A DNA stretch of 11,721 nucleotides from ZC4RG30 sp964455685 (GTDB taxonomy: Bacteria; Pseudomonadota; Gammaproteobacteria; Steroidobacterales; Steroidobacteraceae). The notes under the pieces were generated by a model. The model ran no database searches. It was given only the letters and a program-made list of their open reading frames with translations, and was not told where the DNA came from. This document shows, piece after piece, positions 1 to 4,785 of this stretch. The translations under genes were made by a program, and so were the position numbers. The first letter of the stretch is position 1; every line of letters begins with the position of its first letter. The stretch lies in the NCBI GenBank assembly GCA_964455685.1, contig CAYVZE010000075.1:1-11721 (forward strand), in the 5' to 3' direction.

Positions 1-1088
1 ACGTTGAAGCGGAAGTGCATGACATCGCCCTCCTGGACGATGTACTCCTTGCCCTCCAGCCTGAGCTTGCCGGCCTCCTTCGCACCCGCCTCACCGCCGT
101 ACTTGATGAAGTCGGCATACGAGATCACCTCGGCGCGGATGAAGCCGCGCTCGAAGTCGGTGTGGATCACGCCCGCGGCCTGCGGCGCGGTGGCGCCCAC
201 CTTCACCGTCCACGCGCGCACTTCCTTCACGCCGGCGGTGAAATAGGTCTGCAGGCCCAGCAGCTGGTAGGCCGCGCGGATCACGCGATCCAGGCCCGGC
301 TCGGCGAGGCCCAGATCCTTCAGGAACTCGCCCTTCTCGGCATCGTCGAGCTGCGCAATCTCCGCTTCGATGGCGGCACAAACGGGCACCACCACCGCGC
401 CCTCCTTCTGCGCGCGCGCACGCACGGCATCCAGGCGGGGATTGTTGGTGAAGCCGGACTCATTGACGTTGGCCACGTACATGATGGGCTTGAGCGTCAG
501 CAGGTGCAGCTCGCGCAGGTCGGCGCGGTCCTCGTCGGACAGCTGCGCCGAGCGGGCCGGCTTGCCATCGTTCAGGTGGTCGCGCACGCGCGCGAACAGG
601 TCGCGCTTGCGGATGGCGTCCTTGTCGCCGGCCTTGGCGCCCTTGGCGGCGCGCTCGTGGGCCTTCTCCACCGTGGCCAGGTCGGCCAGGCACAGCTCGG
701 TGTCGATCACGTCGATGTCGGCGATGGGATCGACCTTGCCGGCCACGTGCACGATGTCATCGTTGTCGAAGCAGCGCACCACGTGCGCGATGGCGTCGGT
801 CTCGCGGATGTTGGCCAGGAACTGGTTGCCCAGGCCCTCGCCCTTGGAGGCGCCGGCCACCAGGCCCGCGATGTCCACGAACTCCACCACCGCCGGCAGC
901 ACGCGCTCGGGCTTGACGATGGCCGCCAGCTCGTTGAGCCGCGGGTCCGGCACGCCCACCACGCCCACGTTCGGGTCGATGGTGCAGAAGGGATAGTTCT
1001 CGGCCGCGATCTGCGCCTTGGTCAGCGCGTTGAACAGGGTCGACTTGCCGACGTTCGGCAGGCCGACGATTCCGCATTGGATGCCCAT
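1..1088 (-). CDS. ychF: Redox-regulated ATPase YchF (OLA1 family), 3' end cut by the window
   Basis: Obg-related TRAFAC P-loop protein that binds ribosomes and hydrolyses ATP rather than GTP. The translated frame gives 363 residues, the same as E. coli YchF, so only the last base of the final Val codon and the stop lie outside the window. The G1 loop GLPNVGKST is at residues 9-17 and the G3-like DIAG at 72-75. The nucleotide-specificity motif is NVNE (207-210) instead of NKxD, the family hallmark explaining ATP preference. A C-terminal TGS-type domain occupies about 278-361 and ends in DVMHFRFNV. The ATG at 1088 is preceded by a GAGGAA Shine-Dalgarno at suitable spacing. It is the last gene of a prs-rplY-pth-ychF row, 15 nt after pth, so probably cotranscribed and translationally linked. 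Pth followed by ychF is a widespread bacterial order. Confidence 0.97.
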   Translation of the reverse strand, partial: MGIQCGIVGLPNVGKSTLFNALTKAQIAAENYPFCTIDPNVGVVGVPDPRLNELAAIVKPERVLPAVVEFVDIAGLVAGASKGEGLGNQFLANIRETDAIAHVVRCFDNDDIVHVAGKVDPIADIDVIDTELCLADLATVEKAHERAAKGAKAGDKDAIRKRDLFARVRDHLNDGKPARSAQLSDEDRADLRELHLLTLKPIMYVANVNESGFTNNPRLDAVRARAQKEGAVVVPVCAAIEAEIAQLDDAEKGEFLKDLGLAEPGLDRVIRAAYQLLGLQTYFTAGVKEVRAWTVKVGATAPQAAGVIHTDFERGFIRAEVISYADFIKYGGEAGAKEAGKLRLEGKEYIVQEGDVMHFRFN

Positions 1089-1103
1089 GGGGATTCCTCG
1101 GGT

Positions 1104-1700
1104 TCAGCCGCGCGGCGCGCGCGGCGTGGTGTGTAGCTTCTGCATGGCCTTCTCCCCGCCCTGCTCCAGCAACACCGGCACGATATCGGCCGCGGCGGGG
1201 ATGGACTGCTCGATGGGCGCGCGCTCGGAGGCACCGAGCCGGCCCAGCAGGTACGGCGTGACCTGCTCGCGCGAGCCGGGATGTCCCACGCCGATGCGCA
1301 ATCGCCAGAAGTCCTGGCCCACGTGGGCGATCAGGTCCTTCAGGCCGTTGTGGCCGCCGGCCCCGCCACCGAACTTGAGCCTGAGCTCCCCGGGGGGCAG
1401 GTCCAGCTCGTCATGCGCCACCAGGATGGCGGCAGGAGGGATCTTGTAGAAGGAGGCAACGGCGGCCGTGACGCGGCCGCTGTTGTTCATGTAGTCCTGT
1501 GGCTTGCACAGCCACACATCGCCACCTGCGAGCCGCGTCCGCGCCAGCTCGGCACGGAAACGCGGCTCCAGGCGAAAGGCGCCGCCGTGGCGCCGTGCCA
1601 GCTCTTCCACCAGCCAGAAGCCTGCATTGTGGCGCGTGGCCTCGTACTCGCGGCCCGGGTTCCCCAGGCCCACGATGAGCTGGATCGCGGTGGCGGGCAT
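1104..1700 (-). CDS. pth: Peptidyl-tRNA hydrolase (bacterial Pth)
   Basis: Cytoplasmic esterase that cleaves peptidyl-tRNAs dropped from the ribosome, recycling tRNA. The 198-residue product matches the usual length of about 190-200. The N-terminal signature LIVGLGNPG (8-16) is followed by RHNAG (23-27), then KPQDYMNNSG (66-75), HDELDLPPG (96-104) and GGHNGLK. The residues matching the E. coli catalytic and substrate-binding set are N14, H24 and D97. The family's usual KPxTFMNxSG reads KPQDYMNNSG here, a mild variation. I chose the ATG at 1700, which gives a normal N-terminus. A TTG 33 bases upstream (1733) would add eleven residues with no family match. No strong ribosome binding site is visible for the ATG. 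It starts 45 nt after rplY and ends 15 nt before ychF. Confidence 0.95.
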   Translation of the reverse strand: MPATAIQLIVGLGNPGREYEATRHNAGFWLVEELARRHGGAFRLEPRFRAELARTRLAGGDVWLCKPQDYMNNSGRVTAAVASFYKIPPAAILVAHDELDLPPGELRLKFGGGAGGHNGLKDLIAHVGQDFWRLRIGVGHPGSREQVTPYLLGRLGASERAPIEQSIPAAADIVPVLLEQGGEKAMQKLHTTPRAPRG

Positions 1701-1745
1701 CTGCGACGGCGCCGGGCGCTGGCAGGTCGGCAATCCGCGACCGGA

Positions 1746-2402
1746 TTACTTCTTGCCGGCGTCCTTCTTGTCGGCTTCCTTCGCAGCCGGGGCGGCAGCC
1801 TCGGCGGGCGTCGCAGGCTCGTCCTCCACGCGCGGCGCGTGGATCGAGACCACCGGCGGGTTGCGACCCTGGGCCAGCTCCGGCAGGGACACGCCCTCGG
1901 GCAGCTTCAGGTCCTTCAGGAAGATGGTCTCGTTCAGGTTCATCTGCGACATGTCCACTTCCAGCGCCTCGGGCAGGTCCTTCGGCAGGCAGGACACTTC
2001 CACCTCGGTCTTCAGGTGCGACACCAGGCCGCCCTGCAGCTTCACGCCCGGCGCGCTGCCGGCGTTCAGGAAGTGGATCGGCACGTGCAGGCGGATCGGC
2101 TGGTCAGCCAGCACGCGCTGCAGGTCCACGTGCAGCACCTGGTTCTTGGCCGGGTGCATCTGCACGTCCTTGACGACCGCCTGCTGGTCCTGGCCGTCAA
2201 GCTTCAGCTTGATGATGCTGGAAAAGAACTTCTCGTCCTCGATCACGTTCAGAAGCTTCAGGTGATCGAGCACCACGGGGGTCGGCGCCTGCGTGCCGCC
2301 ATAGAGGATTCCCGGCACCTTGGCCGCGCGACGCAGGCGGCGGCTCGCACCCTTGCCCTGGTCCTTGCGCGTCTCGGCGACGATTTCGAACGTCTTGCCC
2401 AT
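1746..2402 (-). CDS. rplY: 50S ribosomal protein L25 (Ctc/TL5 long form)
   Basis: 5S-rRNA-binding ribosomal protein at the central protuberance. The 218-residue product is the long (Ctc/TL5) type, whereas the E. coli protein is only about 94 residues. Residues 1-95 form the 5S-binding domain (GKGASRRLRR and KVPGILYGG near the start, then KDVQMHPAKNQVLHVDLQRV). Residues about 100-190 form the TL5 beta domain, with CLPKDLPEALEVD. The last 30 or so residues are an Ala/Glu/Lys-rich, probably disordered tail. Two ATGs lie close together at 2408 and 2402. The 2402 start is preferred because GGAG sits 6 nt upstream of it, while the same GGAG directly abuts 2408. It follows prs after 67 nt, a gap that contains a strong hairpin, and precedes pth. 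Confidence 0.95.
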   Translation of the reverse strand: MGKTFEIVAETRKDQGKGASRRLRRAAKVPGILYGGTQAPTPVVLDHLKLLNVIEDEKFFSSIIKLKLDGQDQQAVVKDVQMHPAKNQVLHVDLQRVLADQPIRLHVPIHFLNAGSAPGVKLQGGLVSHLKTEVEVSCLPKDLPEALEVDMSQMNLNETIFLKDLKLPEGVSLPELAQGRNPPVVSIHAPRVEDEPATPAEAAAPAAKEADKKDAGKK

Positions 2403-2427
2403 TTTCATCTCCACACGGTTTAAACAC

Positions 2428-2453
2428 GATGCGCGCCGCGACCAGCGCGCATC
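2428..2453 (-). other. Hairpin between prs and rplY
   Basis: A perfect 9-bp inverted repeat, GATGCGCGC and GCGCGCATC with an 8-nt loop, sits between the prs stop and the rplY ribosome binding site. On the minus-strand transcript it is followed by GTGTTTAAAC, which is too poor in U for a confident terminator. It could be a partial attenuator, an RNA processing site, or an mRNA stability element that sets the prs to rplY ratio. The structure is seen directly; the function is inferred. Confidence 0.45.
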
Positions 2454-2469
2454 ACCTTCGAACACCTTG

Positions 2470-3423
2470 TCAGTCGATGTACATCGAGCTGACCGATTCC
2501 TCGTCGCGCACGCGACGGATGGTCTCGGCCAGCAGCTCCGCCACCGACAGCACGCGGATGCGCCCGCAGGCGCGCGCGGCCTGGGACAGCGGGATGGTGT
2601 CGGTCACCACCAGCTCGTCGAGCGCGGAATTGCTGATGCGCTCCACCGCCTTGCCCGACAGCACCGGGTGGGTGATGTAGGCCACCACGCGGCGCGCGCC
2701 CTGCTCCTTCAGCGCCTCGGCCGCCTGGCACAGCGTGCCGGCGGTGTCCACGAGGTCGTCGATCAGGATGCAGGAGCGGTCCTTCACGTCGCCGATGATG
2801 TTCATCACCTTCACTTCGTTGGCGCGCGGGCGACGCTTGTCGATGATGGCCAGGTCGCAGTCATCCAGCTGCTTGGCCAGCGCGCGGGCGCGCACCACGC
2901 CGCCCACGTCGGGCGACACCACGATCATGTTCTCGTAGCCCTGCTTCCACGCGTCGCCCAGCAGCACCGGCGAGCCGTAGACGTTGTCTACCGGGATGTC
3001 GAAGAAGCCGGTGATCTGGTCGGCGTGCAGGTCGATGGTCAGCACGCGGTCGGCGCCGGCGCGCGAGATCATGTTGGCCACCAGCTTGGCGGTGATGGCC
3101 GAGCGCGCGCCGCGCGGACGGCGGTCCTGGCGCGCATAGCCGAAGTACGGGATCACCGCGGTGATGCGATCCGCCGACGCGCGCCGGCAGGCGTCGATCA
3201 TCACCAGCAGTTCCATCAGGTGGTCGTTGGTCGGCGGGCAGGTCGACTGCACGATGAAGACGTCGCGACCGCGCACGTTCTCCATCAGTTCGACGTTCAC
3301 CTCGCCGTCACTGAAACGGCCGACCGACGCACGTCCAAGGGGCACCATCAGGTGACGTGCGATGTCCAGGGCGAGCGCCGGGTTGGCGTTGCCCGTGAAG
3401 AGCGCCATCGACTGGCCGTCCAC
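2470..3423 (-). CDS. prs: Ribose-phosphate pyrophosphokinase (PRPP synthase)
   Basis: Makes PRPP from ribose 5-phosphate and ATP, feeding purine, pyrimidine, His, Trp and NAD synthesis. The product has 317 residues (E. coli has 315). Family motifs appear in order: FTGNANPALA (9-18), GRFSDGEV (35-42), PYFGYARQDRR (92-102), DLHADQITGFFD (131-142), the VVSPDVGGVVRA stretch (168-179), the catalytic flexible-loop KRRPRAN (196-202) and the PRPP-binding DDLVDTAGT (222-230). The start is GTG at 3423, supported by AAAGG six bases upstream. An in-frame ATG at 3408 also fits family length but has no ribosome binding site. It is the first gene of the prs-rplY-pth-ychF row and has its own strong promoter. 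The ispE and tRNA-Gln genes often found upstream of prs in gammaproteobacteria are not present. Confidence 0.97.
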   Translation of the reverse strand: MDGQSMALFTGNANPALALDIARHLMVPLGRASVGRFSDGEVNVELMENVRGRDVFIVQSTCPPTNDHLMELLVMIDACRRASADRITAVIPYFGYARQDRRPRGARSAITAKLVANMISRAGADRVLTIDLHADQITGFFDIPVDNVYGSPVLLGDAWKQGYENMIVVSPDVGGVVRARALAKQLDDCDLAIIDKRRPRANEVKVMNIIGDVKDRSCILIDDLVDTAGTLCQAAEALKEQGARRVVAYITHPVLSGKAVERISNSALDELVVTDTIPLSQAARACGRIRVLSVAELLAETIRRVRDEESVSSMYID

Positions 3424-3464
3424 AGGTAACCTTTTGAATTGGCAGGGGTAAAGGAGGGGCCGCG

Positions 3465-3492
3465 ATTATAGCGGGAGGCGGGGAATTGTCCA
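3465..3492 (-). promoter_or_regulatory. Sigma-70 promoter of the prs operon
   Basis: On the minus strand, TGGACA (3492-3487, five of six consensus) is followed after 16 bp by a perfect TATAAT (3470-3465). Transcription should begin near 3458, giving a leader of about 35 nt before the GTG start of prs. No other strong promoter is visible among rplY, pth and ychF, so this probably drives the whole row. Confidence 0.75.
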
Positions 3493-3507
3493 CCTGAAAG
3501 GGTGGAC
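3488..3507. repeat. 20-bp perfect palindrome overlapping the prs -35 box
   Basis: GTCCACC (3488-3494) and GGTGGAC (3501-3507) form perfect 7-bp arms around a 6-bp centre. The left arm supplies five of the six bases of the prs -35 hexamer. Position and symmetry suit a repressor or regulator operator. The sequence does not match the PurR operator, and no regulator is encoded nearby. Confidence 0.4.
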
Positions 3508-3574
3508 GGGCTGGCCGGCCTGGGGCTGAGGCGCTGCCCGGACCCGGCCTGCCAATCCGCTGGACGGGTGAGGC

Positions 3575-3595
3575 CGGGGGCTGTCCAGGCCCCCG
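3575..3595. repeat. Perfect GC-rich hairpin, CGGGGGC with 7-nt loop
   Basis: CGGGGGC (3575-3581) and GCCCCCG (3589-3595) pair perfectly around a 7-nt loop. No T-run follows on either strand, so this is not an intrinsic terminator. It lies between the orphan minus-strand terminator and the prs promoter, in sequence with no credible coding frame. Function unknown. Confidence 0.35.
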
Positions 3596-3620
3596 ATGCC
3601 CCTGTGCAATCTGCCCTGGG

Positions 3621-3654
3621 AAATAAAAGGAGCGGGTGTTGCCACCCGCTCCTT
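3621..3654 (-). terminator. Strong intrinsic terminator facing the minus strand
   Basis: AAGGAGCGGGTG (3627-3638) and CACCCGCTCCTT (3643-3654) form a perfect 12-bp stem with a 4-nt loop. On the minus strand the stem runs into TTATTT (3626-3621). On the plus strand it is followed by CCCGGG, so it works only for minus-strand transcripts. It lies upstream of the prs promoter, and no minus-strand protein gene lies between it and pilA. It therefore ends either a non-coding RNA or the relic of a lost gene. Confidence 0.75.
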
Positions 3655-3791
3655 CCCGGGCCGGCACAGTGGGGGGTCTCGCACTGCCCGTGGAAGAAGT
3701 ATCGGAAGGATGCAGCCGGCAAGCTTGACGGGTGCGGCAGGAATTCTTCGGGTGCCGCGGCATGGACCGGCTGCCGGACGCCTGCTGCGTC
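3621..3791 (-). ncRNA. Putative structured small RNA ending at the orphan terminator
   Basis: Minus-strand sequence before the orphan terminator folds into nested stems. An outer CCGGCTGC/GCAGCCGG stem (3767-3774 with 3712-3719) encloses a GCGGCA/TGCCGC stem (3734-3739 with 3753-3758). A separate CACTGCC arm (3682-3688) pairs with 3663-3671 across a 2-nt bulge. The terminator hairpin closes the element. A weak promoter, TTGAAC (3825-3820), 16 bp, GATGAT (3803-3798), would start an RNA of about 170 nt near 3791. I recognise no known RNA family. The terminator is clear, the promoter is weak, and a relic or unrelated structure is possible. Confidence 0.35.
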
Positions 3792-3866
3792 GCAGCGATC
3801 ATCGCGCATCGACTGCCGCGTTCAACGAAGTCGCCACTGCTCGTCATGTCCATCCGCCTGCCCCTT

Positions 3867-3893
3867 CGTCACAAAGTGACGCTGCACGTCACA
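3867..3893. promoter_or_regulatory. TGTGACG dyad array upstream of pilA (candidate activator site)
   Basis: CGTCAC at 3867-3872 pairs with GTGACG at 3876-3881, a perfect palindrome with an AAA centre. GTGAC (3876-3880) also pairs with GTCAC (3888-3892), a 17-bp dyad. Read on the minus strand, TGTGACG occurs twice exactly 20 bp (two helical turns) apart. The array lies about 130-160 bp upstream of the predicted pilA start of transcription, a usual place for sigma-54 enhancer-binding proteins. The regulator is unknown; PilR is the obvious candidate. Confidence 0.4.
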
Positions 3894-3929
3894 TGCGAAC
3901 CCGGGGCAGACGAAGCCTTGCGACATGAT

Positions 3930-3974
3930 TCCGGAAAACTGTCGGCTGACGCACAGAAATCGGCTCCGGAAAAC
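3930..3974 (+). repeat. TCCGGAAAAC direct repeat upstream of the pilA promoter
   Basis: TCCGGAAAAC occurs at 3930-3939 and again at 3965-3974, 35 bp apart. TCGGCT is also repeated between them (3942-3947 and 3960-3965). The first copy runs into AAAACTGTC, which resembles the published P. aeruginosa PilR site pattern of a few bases followed by (C/G)TGTC. The copies lie at about -95 and -60 relative to the predicted pilA start. A role as PilR sites is an inference. Confidence 0.35.
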
Positions 3975-3998
3975 GTAACTTAGGCACCCGTCCGGAGC

Positions 3999-4014
3999 TG
4001 GCATGGGGCTTGCT
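3999..4014 (+). promoter_or_regulatory. Sigma-54 (-24/-12) promoter of pilA
   Basis: TGGCATG, four bases, TTGCT matches the sigma-54 consensus TGGCACG-N4-TTGCW at all positions but one. The invariant GG (4000-4001) and GC (4012-4013) are correctly spaced. The predicted start is near 4025, leaving a leader of about 60 nt before pilA. Pilin genes of Pseudomonas and Xanthomonas types are typically RpoN-dependent and activated by the PilS/PilR two-component system. Confidence 0.85.
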
Positions 4015-4086
4015 CCACACCAGCTGCCGGCAATGGTGCCGAGTCGCTGCAAGAGACAGTTTTCTAGGGATCCAAGGAGTTCAATG

Positions 4087-4590
4087 ATGAAGACCGTACA
4101 GAAGGGTTTCACCCTGATCGAATTGATGATCGTGGTGGCGATCATCGGCATCCTGGCTGCCATCGCCATCCCGGCCTACTCTGACTACACCATCCGCGCC
4201 CAGGTGACGGAAGGCCTGAACCTGGCCAGCTCGGCCAAGTCGGCTGTGGCCGAGACATACGGCAGCAACGGTGAATGGCCGGCCACCAATGCCGAGGCCG
4301 GTCTGGATACTGCCGCCAACATCAAGGGCAAGTACGTGACGCAGGTTGAGGTTCAGGACGGCGGCGTGATCGAGATCACGTTTGGCGGCCAGGCCAACAA
4401 CAAGATCAGCGGCGACACGCTTCACCTGACCCCATACACCAGCGTGAACGGCGACATCGCCTGGGTGTGCGGCAACAAGGGCACCACCGGTACCTCCGGC
4501 CTGACCATCGCTTCCGGTGCGACTGATCCGGCCACCACTGACGGCGGCACGCTCGACCCGAAGTATCGTCCGGCCAACTGTCGCGCTTAA
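4087..4590 (+). CDS. pilA: Major type IV pilin (prepilin)
   Basis: Structural subunit of the type IVa pilus. The 167-residue prepilin has a short basic leader, MKTVQKG, cut by PilD after G7. The mature protein begins FTLIELMIVVAIIGILAAIA, with Phe+1 (F8) and the key Glu+5 (E12), followed by the long hydrophobic N-helix. C128 and C165 should form the C-terminal disulfide loop. That loop is rich in Ser, Thr, Gly and Ala (T133-T155, with an ASGATDPATTDGG core). The protein ends CRA, so it lacks the C-terminal Ser used by P. aeruginosa TfpO. AAGGAG (4074-4079) is 7 nt from the ATG at 4087, so I prefer that start to the ATG one codon earlier. It is preceded by a sigma-54 promoter and followed by a strong terminator, as expected for an abundant monocistronic message. 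Confidence 0.95.
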   Translation: MKTVQKGFTLIELMIVVAIIGILAAIAIPAYSDYTIRAQVTEGLNLASSAKSAVAETYGSNGEWPATNAEAGLDTAANIKGKYVTQVEVQDGGVIEITFGGQANNKISGDTLHLTPYTSVNGDIAWVCGNKGTTGTSGLTIASGATDPATTDGGTLDPKYRPANCRA

Positions 4591-4606
4591 TACAGCTTAC
4601 GGCAGC

Positions 4607-4640
4607 AGAAAGCCCCTCCCAGGAGGGGCTTTCTCTTTCT
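4607..4640 (+). terminator. Intrinsic terminator of pilA
   Basis: AGAAAGCCCCTC (4607-4618) and GAGGGGCTTTCT (4623-4634) form a perfect 12-bp stem with loop CCAG, then CTTTCT. It starts 16 nt after the pilA stop and should insulate pilA from the next gene. The following 145 bp up to 4785 hold a small stem-loop (4731-4747, GCCCG/CGGGC plus two weaker pairs) and an AT-rich GATATATC, but no convincing promoter. Confidence 0.9.
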
Positions 4641-4785
4641 GAAGGCCCGGATTTCGGATACTTTCCACCCGATGTCTTCTGTCATGTGCACCGGACGCCT
4701 GAACACCTGTCCTGAGCACTCGATATATCAGCCCGTTGAAAGCGGGCAGATTTCTTCCGCACCTTAGACATCCGGAGCAGCCCAC

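Noticed and set aside
3702..3717. Plus-strand TCGGAAGGATGCAGCC resembles the SRP RNA motif CCGGAAGGAAGCAGCC.
   Set aside because: The paired CAGG side of SRP helix 8 is missing and the plus strand has no terminator here.
3660..3800. Possible tRNA-Gln upstream of prs.
   Set aside because: No T-loop GGTTCGA-type sequence, CCA-side acceptor stem or cloverleaf could be found on either strand.
3308..3853. Open frames on both strands in the prs-pilA gap, such as 181 codons on minus and 125 codons on plus.
   Set aside because: Low-complexity Pro/Arg/Ser-rich translations without recognisable motifs that run through promoter, terminator and hairpin sequences.
3875..3893. A CRP/Clp site (TGTGA-N6-TCACA) upstream of pilA.
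   Set aside because: The half-sites AGTGA and TCACA are separated by 9 bases instead of 6.
4597..4785. Small minus-strand open frame downstream of pilA.
   Set aside because: It overlaps the pilA terminator, has no motif, and its composition is unremarkable.
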